From contig JBMNUM010000002.1 in NCBI GenBank assembly GCA_050946275.1, positions 1-64,000 on the forward strand: a DNA stretch of 64,000 bases, given 5' to 3'. Position numbers and translations under genes: made by a program. Of the stretch, positions 1 to 8,661 are shown one piece after another. The notes under the pieces are model-generated. The model ran no database searches, was not told where the DNA came from, and saw nothing but the letters and a program-made list of their open reading frames with translations. Every line of letters starts with the position of its first letter. Position 1 is the stretch's first letter. This DNA is from JBMNUM01 sp050946275. Lineage in GTDB: Bacteria; Actinomycetota; Coriobacteriia; Coriobacteriales; CADBOM01.

Positions 1-1129
1 CCTCGTCGACCATGCGGATGATGCCGGCGAGCGCGGTGTCGGCGCCGACGTGCTCTGCGCGCATCGTGAACCAACCCGATCGGCTCACCGTCGCGCCGAT
101 GACGCGATCGCCGGCGGTCTTGTCCACCGGCACGCTCTCGCCTGTGATCGCGGACTCGTCAACGGCACCCGAGCCCTCGAGCACCACGCCGTCGACGGGC
201 ACGCCAGCGCCGGCCTTCACGACGAGCACATCGCCCACCGCGACCTGCTCGACGGGAACCTCTGTCTCGGTGCCGTCGGCCGCGCGGCGGATCGCCGTCT
301 TGGGCGAGAGATCCATGAGCTTGGCGACGGCGTCGGTCGTGCGGCCCTTCGCGCGCGCCTCGAAGTACTTGCCGAGCGTGATGAGCGCGAGAATCATACC
401 AGCGGAATCGAAGTACAGCCCCATGGAGGCCGTGTGCGCCGAGGCCAGGTCGCCCGCGCCGAGCGCGTATCCCATACGGTAGAGCGAGATGACGCCGAAC
501 ACGGTCGACGCAGCCGCACCGAGCGCTATGAGCGAGTTCATGTTGGGCGCCCCATGGACGAGCGACTTGAAGCCCGACGAGAAGTACTGGTGGTTCACGA
601 AGAGGATGGGCAGCAGCAGGATGAGCTGTGTGAGCGCAGCCGGCATCATGCCGGCATGCCCCGTAAGGGGTGCGGGAAGCGGCCAACCGAACATGCCGAC
701 CATCGCGAGGTAGAACAGCGGGATGGCGAAGACGATCGAGACGACGAGGCGCCGGAGCATGCTGCGGCGCTCGGCCTCGGCGCGGCGCTCGGGATCGGGT
801 GTTCGGGCCGCGACGGGTGCCGCGGCGCCTGCGCCCTGCGACGCATTCGCCGCGCCATCGGCCACCGAGCCGCCAGCCGTGGCTCCGCCCTCGGCACCAG
901 TCGCTCCCCCGCCGACAGCCTCGCACGGGATTGCGCCGTAACCGGCCTTCTCGACAGCAGCGCAGATGGCGGCGACCGTCTCGGGCCGTCCGTCGAGCTC
1001 GACCTCCATGCTGTTCTTCAGCAGGTTGACGGCCACGTCGTCGACGCCCTCGACCGCACGCGTCACCTTGTCGACGCGTGCCGAGCACGCGGCACAGGTC
1101 ATGCCGGTTATGTCGAATCTATACTTCAT
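1..1129 (-). CDS. copA: Copper-translocating P-type ATPase, N-terminal part (cut by window edge)
   Basis: This is a heavy-metal P1B-type ATPase that would export Cu(I) across the cytoplasmic membrane at the cost of ATP. About 376 residues are visible. An N-terminal HMA domain carries the metal motif GMTCAACSARVDKV (about residues 9-22). An Ala/Gly-rich linker (about 75-105) follows, then hydrophobic segments from about 115, and the actuator-domain motif AITGES near residue 330. The CPC membrane motif, DKTG phosphorylation site and ATP-binding domain lie beyond the left edge. The start ATG at 1129 was chosen because it directly precedes the HMA domain. Copper rather than zinc or cadmium is inferred from the CAAC motif. 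No CsoR or CopZ gene is visible in the window. Confidence 0.9.
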   Translation of the reverse strand, partial: MKYRFDITGMTCAACSARVDKVTRAVEGVDDVAVNLLKNSMEVELDGRPETVAAICAAVEKAGYGAIPCEAVGGGATGAEGGATAGGSVADGAANASQGAGAAAPVAARTPDPERRAEAERRSMLRRLVVSIVFAIPLFYLAMVGMFGWPLPAPLTGHAGMMPAALTQLILLLPILFVNHQYFSSGFKSLVHGAPNMNSLIALGAAASTVFGVISLYRMGYALGAGDLASAHTASMGLYFDSAGMILALITLGKYFEARAKGRTTDAVAKLMDLSPKTAIRRAADGTETEVPVEQVAVGDVLVVKAGAGVPVDGVVLEGSGAVDESAITGESVPVDKTAGDRVIGATVSRSGWFTMRAEHVGADTALAGIIRMVDE

Positions 1130-1202
1130 CTAGAAGATATTGTAGACCGCGGAAAGTATAGTTCGACGAACTCTCGGGCAAGCGATGGTCGCGACCCACG
1201 CA

Positions 1203-1279
1203 AATAACTGACACACTTTGCGAAATCGTCCGATAACTGACAGAAATCGGGCCTTGCTTGCAAAGAGCGTCAGTTAATT
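1203..1279 (-). repeat. Three-arm (A-A'-A') intergenic palindromic element
   Basis: Two direct copies of ATAACTGACA (within 1203-1221 and 1233-1248) are followed by one inverted partner, GCGTCAGTTAAT, within 1260-1279. The outer arms also pair over CACTTTGC/GCAAAGAG. Read on the minus strand this is one 5' arm with two alternative 3' arms. The 298-bp gap 1130-1427 otherwise holds only a half-copy of another repeat near 1308-1338 (CTGTCAATCAAGGCGGGG). Confidence 0.6.
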
Positions 1280-1427
1280 GTCGAACTACAGGATGCATGC
1301 CTGCAAACCTGTCAATCAAGGCGGGGCTGCTGTTGGGTTACAGAGATGAATTCTGGGACTCGTCAGCACGATTGCCAGCGCGACTTGCTCGGCAGCGATG
1401 AATGAACCCCGGATGCAGGGCAGGGTG

Positions 1428-2738
1428 TCATCTGGAACGAATCGCGTTTTCGATTCGAGGCAACAACCCTTTCCCGTCACCTCTCGCTCGTTCCAGCTCA
1501 GGCAAAAGAGCAAGCAACACAAGATTGCGGCCCAACCGGATAGTGGTGAGCTCCGCAAAACCTACAACCAGCACGGCCGTCACCAGAATCATGAGAGCAA
1601 CGTCACCATTGAGGTATGCGTGCCACAGAAGCAAGATGTAAAGAGCGAGAATGCATGCAAACGACAATATGCCTTCGCTGGCGTAAAGCCTCACATAGGT
1701 GTTGTCGATATATGTGAAGCCAATAACGGTTTCCTTATAATCCACAGCCTGTCCGAAAAGCGATGTTGGATACGTCGCCAATACGCCATAGCTATAACGG
1801 AGCCTCGAAGAGAGAAACGAGTCAAGATCGTTGGCAAATTCGCCCGGCGAGGAATGCAGGCCGTAATAAAGAGGAAAGAGAAACGAGGCGACAACCACCA
1901 AAACGATCAAGACAAGGGATATCCAGAGAAAAAAGCGCGCCCTTTGCCCGGACGACCCCGCCAGCAATCTAAACAAGACGAATAGCACGACGAGCACGGC
2001 AGAGGAGCGCGATACGACAACGAATAAAAGAAACACGGCAAAAACCGCACTTCCAAAATAATCTAGAAGGTTGAACCTTTCATAACGAAGCTTGAAGTAA
2101 GCCATATATAAAAGCATCAATGCGGCCCCGAAATGAGTCCAGCGCTTAAACCCAAAGCTGTACCGCGCCAACCCCGTGTTCTCCTCGTGACCGATGCGGA
2201 AATCGATGGTGCCAATCAACGCAAGCACCATGATGGTGACTATAGCCGCACCCCAGATGATAAGGGCATTACGGCAAAGCTCATCATAGTCGATGTCCTT
2301 AGCTGCCATCACAAACACCAAGATGTCAACAAGATTCCAGAACCCTGAATTAATAAGGGATATGACTGCGGCCACGATGGGCACGCACATCAACAGCAGC
2401 TCGGAATTCCTATATCTGGTGAAAGCTACTGCCTTGAGCATCGCGCAGACAACCGCGATGTCCATGACAACCCGACAGGCCGCTTCAAACTCCTCGCTTT
2501 CGAGCACAGGGGCACTCTTCGAAAAGCAGAATCCAAACGCATAGACGACAAGAGCGGTATAAAACAGGATACGCCCGATCCGCCGGCGAGCCTCCCCTAC
2601 AGATGTCGCCAGCCCCAGTGAGTTCCCAGCTGTCGTCTCCGGCTTCAATTTCCCACCATTCGTCAACTGAGCAGATGAACCGCGGCTAGTCGCCAACCTT
2701 CTGGTAAATGCAACGATCGCCCACCTGCCGCAAGCCAA
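1428..2738 (-). CDS. Polysaccharide polymerase / O-antigen ligase-like membrane protein (Wzy-like)
   Basis: This is a polytopic membrane protein with about ten to twelve hydrophobic segments from residue 55 onward and one larger polar loop around residues 290-350 (LHSSPGEFANDLDSFLSSR and following). That pattern is typical of Wzy polymerases and WaaL-type ligases, families with little sequence conservation. Its position inside a glycosyltransferase locus supports polymerisation or ligation of a surface polysaccharide on the outer face of the membrane. The gene overlaps the 3' end of the upstream CheR-like gene, so the two are probably co-transcribed. The true start is uncertain: the first ~30 residues of the open frame are not membrane-like, and a TTG at 2648 preceded by GGTGGGA is an alternative. 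The specific role is inferred. Confidence 0.7.
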   Translation of the reverse strand: MACGRWAIVAFTRRLATSRGSSAQLTNGGKLKPETTAGNSLGLATSVGEARRRIGRILFYTALVVYAFGFCFSKSAPVLESEEFEAACRVVMDIAVVCAMLKAVAFTRYRNSELLLMCVPIVAAVISLINSGFWNLVDILVFVMAAKDIDYDELCRNALIIWGAAIVTIMVLALIGTIDFRIGHEENTGLARYSFGFKRWTHFGAALMLLYMAYFKLRYERFNLLDYFGSAVFAVFLLFVVVSRSSAVLVVLFVLFRLLAGSSGQRARFFLWISLVLIVLVVVASFLFPLYYGLHSSPGEFANDLDSFLSSRLRYSYGVLATYPTSLFGQAVDYKETVIGFTYIDNTYVRLYASEGILSFACILALYILLLWHAYLNGDVALMILVTAVLVVGFAELTTIRLGRNLVLLALLPELERARGDGKGLLPRIENAIRSR

Positions 2739-3561
2739 GCGCGGCGGGATTGTCTATGAACTCAACCCGCTTGTGGTTTCCGTCGGCAGATGTAAAGAGG
2801 AACCCTCCCTCCGCTAGAGAAGCAGCAAGCTTCGCCTTCACCCGCACGATCACATCGGGAGCGAAGAACTTAATCACATTGCGGCATACGATGACGTCGA
2901 AACCCTTGGGATACTCATCGGAGAGCAGGTTTTGGTTGCAAGCGGTCACGACCTCCTTCAATTCCGGCTTGATGTAGAAACGAGTTTCCCGGAGGTCGAC
3001 ATACTTCCGATAGCGTTTTGGAATCTCCTCGTAGTGCATGCGATAGTACCGTCCCTCGCGAATCTTGTCGACCAGCTCGTCATTGTAGTCAGTGGCCAAG
3101 ACCTCGATGCACGAGACATCCACGTAATCGAGCAGCGACATTATCACGCTGTAGGCTTCCTCGCCCGACGAGCATCCCGCACACCAGATCCGTATCTTGC
3201 CATCGGCCGGATCGTGCCCCGCAAACGACGACAGGCATTCGGCGTTGAAGAAATCCCAATCATCGCCGCGAAAGAAATGTGTGCCCTTGAGCGTCAGGTT
3301 CACGCGCAGATCAGCCCGCTCGTCCGCATCTTCCTCGAGAACACTACGATAGGCCTCCAAGTTCTCGAAGCCCTTCTTCTCGGCCAACTCCTGGAGGTGG
3401 ATGACGGTGTGCCTCTTGTACATCCCCAATTCAGGGATGAGGTCGACGATTTTCAAAAAGGCACGGTATTCCGAATCGGAGACCTCCTCCGGCTTGCCCC
3501 TCAGCCCAATCCTCCGTCCCGAAAGCCGTCTTTTAACCTTGCCAATCAACGAGTTGCCCAT
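2686..3561 (-). CDS. CheR-type SAM-dependent methyltransferase, orphan
   Basis: This 291-residue protein has the CheR architecture: a small helical N-terminal domain (about 25-95) and a SAM-binding Rossmann domain. The SAM motif is IWCAGCSSGEEAYSV and the later motif is CRNVIKFF, against CRNVLIYF in classical CheR. CheR enzymes methylate glutamates of chemoreceptors, but no chemoreceptor, CheB or other chemotaxis gene is visible here. The start at 3561 is preceded by GGGAG with seven bases of spacing, so an earlier ATG at 3621 is less likely. A TATAAT-like -10 on the minus strand lies at 3624-3629. It probably heads an operon with the Wzy-like gene. Its target is unknown; a non-chemotaxis substrate is possible. 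Confidence 0.8.
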   Translation of the reverse strand: MGNSLIGKVKRRLSGRRIGLRGKPEEVSDSEYRAFLKIVDLIPELGMYKRHTVIHLQELAEKKGFENLEAYRSVLEEDADERADLRVNLTLKGTHFFRGDDWDFFNAECLSSFAGHDPADGKIRIWCAGCSSGEEAYSVIMSLLDYVDVSCIEVLATDYNDELVDKIREGRYYRMHYEEIPKRYRKYVDLRETRFYIKPELKEVVTACNQNLLSDEYPKGFDVIVCRNVIKFFAPDVIVRVKAKLAASLAEGGFLFTSADGNHKRVEFIDNPAALGLRQVGDRCIYQKVGD

Positions 3562-3795
3562 GCGTGCGCTCCCATCGTGATGCGAAATCGCACCTTCACG
3601 CAAGCGTTTGAAGGTACACAACGATTATAGCCCCTTGTACCAAATACAATCGAGCCAGCGCGCCGACAGCTCCTCCCCACGCGGACTATTCCCGGCAAGC
3701 CTTGCGTTCGGAAAAAGTGCCCCTGATTCTCGCTAATCAATCGCCGCTCGATGCAAACACGTTTTACAATAATCAAACAAACACGAGGGGTGAAC

Positions 3796-6243
3796 ATGCG
3801 TATATTGCCGACAACCAATAGCTTGCGCAAAAGCGGAGACGAGAGGGCAATTACCGCATTGGCGGATTACCTGACGCGAGAGCATGAGGCCAGGCTCCTC
3901 CTGCTGCGTGACAATTCGGAAAAGCATGACAACGTCAAGGCGGCGGAAGTAATTATCAGCAACGGGGAGTGCTTCAACTGGGTATCGTCGATGAATTGGA
4001 TTGCACGCCAAATCGACGACTTCAAACCGGATATCTCCCTCGCTTTCCTGGCCGGCGAGAACCCAATTGCCATAGCAGCGCGATACCAAGCGTCCCACTC
4101 CGCGCCTATCGTCATCGCCGAGCGCAAGGATCCCGGCTGGACCACCAAGCCCGAGCACTTGGCGGGGCGGGTCCTCCTCCCCCTCGCCGACGGCGCAGTC
4201 TTCCCGACGCCGGAAATCGAACGCTATTATAACGATCTCGGCGTGAGCAACACCACGGTACTTCCCAGCCCGCTCGCGTCTCTTTCCGACATCGAGCCAC
4301 ATACAGGCAAACGCACAAAGCGCGTCGTAGCCGTCGGGAGACTTGTTCCCGAGAATGATTACCGCACGCTCATTGCCGCCTTCGCACAAGTCGCATCTGA
4401 GTTCCCCGAGCATAGGCTGGAAATCTATGGAAGCGGTGAGCAGCGCAACGCACTCAAGAAGCAAGTCGAGAAGTTGGGCCTCTCTCAGCGCATCAAGCTG
4501 AAGGGACTCAAGCAAGACGTGACCAACCTCATTGCGGATGCCGAGCTCTTCGTCCACTGCACGGTACATGGGGGCACGCCGACCACCCTTATTGAGGCCA
4601 TGGCGCTCGGCCTGCCCTGCGTGGCGACGGATACTCCCTTTAGTGGCACTGCAACCTTAGTCAACCCGGGTATCAACGCGCTCATGGTGCCGACAGGGAA
4701 TCCGGTCATCTTGGCGGAAGCGATGCGCACGATGCTATCCGACGAAGGCCTACGCGAACGCATCGGCGTCGCTGCAAGGCGAACCGTCGAACATTTCAGT
4801 CCCGAAGCCGCCTGCCCCCGATGGCTGGCTTATCTCGAGCTCGTGGCATCCGGAGAGAAGGACGCCGGGTCACTAGCTGTCAAGCGCATCCAGGCACGCG
4901 ATTTGTTCCAAGGCGTTCTCCGCTGCAATCCCGCCGTAGCGCTCAAGCAATATCTCGGCAAATCACAACTCAAAGCGCTGCGAGACATCAAAAGAGCGGC
5001 CAAGGCATCAAGTAAGCGAGCCATCGAGCTCGCGATGAAAACCAAGCAGGGTATCAACTGGAAGATCGAGGCACAACCGACAACGCAAGGAGGAGTTAGC
5101 GTCGAGCGCGAAGGTCGTCCACAAAGCCGGGAGAGCGAGCCTATCGCCATCGCATTCGTAATCCACGATCTAGCCGGAGGTGGTGCCGAGCGCGTCGTCG
5201 CGACGCTCGCGAATCATCTCGCCCATGACAACCGGGTCAGTGTCGTCTTGTATGACGACCAGAGAATCGACTACGAGCTTGACCCCGCTGTCAAGGTCAT
5301 TTGCCACACGAATGATGATGACCCCGCAGTAATCCGGAAGTTCAAGGCCGTCTATCTCGGATTGCGCGAGGCGCATCCGGATGTCGCCGTCAGCTTCCTA
5401 CCCAATCCCAACCTCACGGCATGCGTGGCGAAACTCCTCCCCAAGACGGACTTCAAGCTCATCGTATCCGAGCGCAATTGCCCCCATCACGCTTATAAGA
5501 ACAAACGGCGCCGAAAGCTGAACGAGTTCATGTACCGTTTCGCGGACGGCGGGGCGTTTCAAACGGATGCCGCATTGGAGTACTGGAGCAGGTGGTGTCG
5601 CAACGCGCGCAAGCTCCCGAACCCCCTCAACCCCGTCATTCTCGCGACACAGCCCCGGCCCAAGATAACCGAGAGAGCACACCGAATCGTGAACGTCGGA
5701 CGACTCGTTCCTCAGAAGAACCAAGATCAGCTCATCCGGTCATTCGCTCGGATAGCTAACGAGTTCCCCCTCCACACTCTGGAGATTTTTGGGAACGGTC
5801 CCCTCCGGGACGAGCTGGCATCGCTAGCCGAGGAGTTGGGCGTTGGCGAGAGCGTCGTGTTCCACGGTCGCATTGATTCGAACGCGATTGGCAGCGCAAT
5901 CCAGGACGCCGAGCTCTTCGTTCTCCCCTCGCTGTGGGAGGGCCTGCCCAACGCTCTGATCGAGGCCATGGCGCTCGGGCTTCCCTGCATCGCAAGCGAC
6001 TGCAGCATCGGCGGCCCGCGCGAGCTCATCGACGACGGCGTCGACGGGCTGCTCGTACCCGTCGGGGACGAGGATGCGCTCGCCGAGGCAATGCGCGAGC
6101 TGCTCGGCAACCCGACGCGGGCGGAGGAGCTGGGCGAGAGGGCGATGCAAATCGTCGAGCGATACGAGGCGCCGAAGGTGGTCCGCGCCTGGGAAGGCTA
6201 TATCCATGAGGTCGCCATGGGGTCGCATGGCGCGGGTGCCTAG
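3796..6243 (+). CDS. Tandem-domain GT4 glycosyltransferase fusion
   Basis: This 815-residue protein holds two complete GT-B (GT4) glycosyltransferase units joined by a charged linker (about 375-465). Unit 1 spans about 1-370 and unit 2 about 466-815. Unit 2 keeps the EX7E nucleotide-sugar motif as EGLPNALIE. In unit 1 the matching stretch is GGTPTTLIE, so the first Glu is replaced by Gly and this unit may be impaired or altered. The start at 3796 has GAGGGG seven bases upstream; an ATG at 3751 in the same frame lacks a site. The gene is divergent from the CheR-like gene and 12 bp upstream of another GT4 gene, so it probably adds sugars to the lipid-linked repeat unit in the cytoplasm. Sugar specificity cannot be read from sequence. 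Confidence 0.85.
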   Translation: MRILPTTNSLRKSGDERAITALADYLTREHEARLLLLRDNSEKHDNVKAAEVIISNGECFNWVSSMNWIARQIDDFKPDISLAFLAGENPIAIAARYQASHSAPIVIAERKDPGWTTKPEHLAGRVLLPLADGAVFPTPEIERYYNDLGVSNTTVLPSPLASLSDIEPHTGKRTKRVVAVGRLVPENDYRTLIAAFAQVASEFPEHRLEIYGSGEQRNALKKQVEKLGLSQRIKLKGLKQDVTNLIADAELFVHCTVHGGTPTTLIEAMALGLPCVATDTPFSGTATLVNPGINALMVPTGNPVILAEAMRTMLSDEGLRERIGVAARRTVEHFSPEAACPRWLAYLELVASGEKDAGSLAVKRIQARDLFQGVLRCNPAVALKQYLGKSQLKALRDIKRAAKASSKRAIELAMKTKQGINWKIEAQPTTQGGVSVEREGRPQSRESEPIAIAFVIHDLAGGGAERVVATLANHLAHDNRVSVVLYDDQRIDYELDPAVKVICHTNDDDPAVIRKFKAVYLGLREAHPDVAVSFLPNPNLTACVAKLLPKTDFKLIVSERNCPHHAYKNKRRRKLNEFMYRFADGGAFQTDAALEYWSRWCRNARKLPNPLNPVILATQPRPKITERAHRIVNVGRLVPQKNQDQLIRSFARIANEFPLHTLEIFGNGPLRDELASLAEELGVGESVVFHGRIDSNAIGSAIQDAELFVLPSLWEGLPNALIEAMALGLPCIASDCSIGGPRELIDDGVDGLLVPVGDEDALAEAMRELLGNPTRAEELGERAMQIVERYEAPKVVRAWEGYIHEVAMGSHGAGA
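5900..6143 (+). repeat. 243-bp near-identical segment, copy 1 (in GT4 fusion)
   Basis: Positions 5901-6143 match 7083-7325 at a constant offset of 1182 bp, with a single difference that I find (C at 6015, T at 7197). The segment encodes the EX7E region and the following helices of the GT4 domain. Identity stops abruptly on both sides, where the two genes are clearly diverged. Confidence 0.9.
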
Positions 6244-6255
6244 GGTCAATCGCAA

Positions 6256-7413
6256 ATGGGCGTGAATCACATGACCGCTTCATCTGAAACAAAAACCATG
6301 GAAAGCAGGAAGCACGACAGGCTCCGGATAGCCCTCGTCGTCAACCATCTCCGGGAAGGTGGATGCGCGCGCATCATCTCCACGCTTGCAAATCACCTAT
6401 CACGAAGACACGAAATCGTCCTCGTGCTCAGAGATGATAGTGACATCGGCTATCCACTCCCCCGCAAAGCGCAGGTCATATGCGAACGCATGGATAGCGC
6501 CTCGTACGTCCTCGGCTATTTCAGGACTGTCTACAACGGACTGCGAAAAGCCAATCCCGACATCGCGCTCGTCTTCGGACCAGGAATGTGCGGTTGCTCG
6601 CTCGTCACACGTATCCTAAGAGGAACTCGCGCTAAAATCGTCATTTCGGAACGTAATTGTCCCCACAACGACTACTCGACATGGATTCAGCGCACCTCTA
6701 ACAAACTCCTATACAGGTTTGCGAATGGCGGTGTCTTCCAAACAGATGATGCATTCGCGTACTGGCAACACTGGTGCCACAGGAATCCCATCAAGCTTCC
6801 CAACCCGCTCGCGCCGGAACTCGCCGCCCGCGCGCCGCGGCCGAAGGGTCTACTCCGCGAGAAGCGAATCGTCACAGCGGGCCGTCTCGCCGAGCAGAAG
6901 AACCAAGCGCAGCTCATACGCGCATTCGCGAGCATCGCCGCAGAGTTCCCCGACCACACGCTCGAGATCTACGGGGAGGGAAGCCTCAGACCCCGCCTCG
7001 AACAGCTTATCGGCGAGCTAGGCCTTGGCAATAGGGTAATCCTCAAGGGAAGAGTGGCAACCGACGAGATTTACGGCTGCGTCCAGGACGCCGAGCTCTT
7101 CGTTCTCCCCTCGCTGTGGGAGGGCCTGCCCAACGCTCTGATCGAGGCCATGGCGCTCGGGCTTCCCTGCATCGCAAGCGACTGCAGCATCGGCGGTCCG
7201 CGCGAGCTCATCGACGACGGCGTCGACGGGCTGCTCGTACCCGTCGGGGACGAGGATGCGCTCGCCGAGGCAATGCGCGAGCTGCTCGGCAACCCGACGC
7301 GGGCGGAGGAGCTGGGCGAGAGGGCACGAGCAGTCGCCGAGCGCCTCGACCCCTCCGTTGTCTGCGACGCATGGGAAGACTATCTCATCGCGATTGCCGG
7401 CGAACGGGACTAG
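6256..7413 (+). CDS. GT4 family glycosyltransferase
   Basis: This 385-residue GT-B enzyme resembles the second unit of the upstream fusion: both carry ISERNCPH..Y, a second-domain opening of the type AGRLAEQKNQ, and EGLPNALIEAMALG with the EX7E glutamates. It would transfer a sugar from a nucleotide donor to the growing repeat unit. It lies 12 bp behind the fusion gene in the same direction. Start choice is open between 6256 and an ATG at 6271; neither has a strong ribosome binding site, so translation may be coupled to the upstream gene. Its stop codon shares the palindrome CTAG with the stop of the convergent DHHW gene. Confidence 0.85.
   Translation: MGVNHMTASSETKTMESRKHDRLRIALVVNHLREGGCARIISTLANHLSRRHEIVLVLRDDSDIGYPLPRKAQVICERMDSASYVLGYFRTVYNGLRKANPDIALVFGPGMCGCSLVTRILRGTRAKIVISERNCPHNDYSTWIQRTSNKLLYRFANGGVFQTDDAFAYWQHWCHRNPIKLPNPLAPELAARAPRPKGLLREKRIVTAGRLAEQKNQAQLIRAFASIAAEFPDHTLEIYGEGSLRPRLEQLIGELGLGNRVILKGRVATDEIYGCVQDAELFVLPSLWEGLPNALIEAMALGLPCIASDCSIGGPRELIDDGVDGLLVPVGDEDALAEAMRELLGNPTRAEELGERARAVAERLDPSVVCDAWEDYLIAIAGERD
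7083..7325 (+). repeat. 243-bp near-identical segment, copy 2 (in second GT4 gene)
   Basis: This is the partner of 5901-6143, with one mismatch in 243 bp. Flanking codons diverge at once, which points to recent gene conversion or domain copying rather than slow duplication. Confidence 0.9.
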
Positions 7414-8648
7414 TCGTCGCCATCCCCTGCAACGAAGCAATCCTTGATGCCCCCTTCGCCAGCGAATATGACGACGTCCTGAATATCTTCGTGCTCATCG
7501 AGGAAGCGGTCGATCTCGTCGGGAGTGTTGAACCTCACATCAATCTCATAAACGGAATGGTAGCTCTCCGCGAACAGTCGGTCCACGCTGTTGTCAAACG
7601 AATCGCTGATCAGGAGCAGTGCGCCAGTCGATTCCGGCAAATCATGGTTCACGAACTCGATGAGCTTTTTGTCGTAATGGAATGCGTAGCCGTAAATCGC
7701 CTCAAACCTGTTCTCCAACGGCGGGGCCTCTTCCCTGCAACCGGGGTAGACGTCGGCCCAATCGACCGCCGCCCCGTCGATGGCAACAGAGATATCGGAG
7801 CGCTGATAGTCGATGTCATAGAGTTTATCCGGGTAATCGAGGCACAAGGCGGTTCGCGCGTACGTCCCATATTCCGGTGCACCCTCGATCGCCCTATACC
7901 CGAGGATCTCGACCTGCCTCCTTCCAAGCGCCCCGATAACTATGTTGTAAATCTTCACCGCACCCTGGACCTGGAAGTGATGGTCCGCGTGGAAATTATC
8001 CTCGGCGACCGTTTCCGCAGTCGACGCACGCGCATCGACGACATGAACGCGAGACAGCGCTCTCCGTTCGACTGCGAGCATGTCTTCGTACGTGTTACGA
8101 GTCGAGACGAGGTCATTTCCGGGGTTGAAGCGGGAAATGCCCCTATGCTCGACGAGGCACAGGATCCAATTGAGAGAAGGATGATGCTCCGCGAGGGCCT
8201 CTATCTCCCGGCAGGACGCTTCCATCTGTTCGAGAGGCTGCTGGCCATTCGAGGGATAGGCACTGATAATGCCCCTCTGCAAGTCGATGATATGTTTAGA
8301 TCCGTAGAAAGCCGGTATCACCTCGTATCCGAACGGGGCACCCGCCAACTTGATGGATGCTCGTTGCAGCGAGGTGTAGCCGACTTGCGCCATGGCCTTG
8401 CAGGGTAGAAAATCGGATGTCGCCTCATCGACCGCGGCCTGCAAATTCTCCGAATAAAAGTCCTGCAGGCTCAGATTCTCCCTCAGCTCCTTGCCCGGCC
8501 GGGAACCTGTCAGGTACATGCCGTCTTCACCAGATATCCATGAGGGAAGATTGACAGGAAGCTCGTAGAGTGCAAACACAAACGCCGGACTTGCGAGGAA
8601 CAAGAGGAAGAAGATGGCGGCTATTCTCTCTATGTGCTTGACGTCCAC
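7410..8648 (-). CDS. DHHW/AlgJ-like protein, partner of MBOAT O-acetyltransferase
   Basis: This 412-residue protein has an N-terminal membrane anchor (about residues 8-28) and an exported SGNH-like domain. The marks of the AlgJ/AlgX/DHHW group are NFHADHHFQVQGA (near residue 220) and the later serine motif LLLISDSFDNS. Such proteins take acetyl groups passed through the membrane by an MBOAT protein and place them on exopolysaccharide. The start is GTG at 8648, chosen because AGGGGG lies just upstream and because it immediately precedes the membrane segment; an in-frame ATG at 8840 would place translation deep inside the upstream gene. The upstream MBOAT gene ends 13 bp before it. The family link is good; the exact substrate is unknown. 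Confidence 0.8.
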   Translation of the reverse strand: MDVKHIERIAAIFFLLFLASPAFVFALYELPVNLPSWISGEDGMYLTGSRPGKELRENLSLQDFYSENLQAAVDEATSDFLPCKAMAQVGYTSLQRASIKLAGAPFGYEVIPAFYGSKHIIDLQRGIISAYPSNGQQPLEQMEASCREIEALAEHHPSLNWILCLVEHRGISRFNPGNDLVSTRNTYEDMLAVERRALSRVHVVDARASTAETVAEDNFHADHHFQVQGAVKIYNIVIGALGRRQVEILGYRAIEGAPEYGTYARTALCLDYPDKLYDIDYQRSDISVAIDGAAVDWADVYPGCREEAPPLENRFEAIYGYAFHYDKKLIEFVNHDLPESTGALLLISDSFDNSVDRLFAESYHSVYEIDVRFNTPDEIDRFLDEHEDIQDVVIFAGEGGIKDCFVAGDGDD

Positions 8649-8661
8649 CTGACCACACCCC

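Noticed and set aside
7116..8408. 430-codon plus-strand frame across the GT4/DHHW junction
   Set aside because: It reads through the end of a glycosyltransferase gene in the wrong frame and opposite the DHHW gene, with no family motifs.
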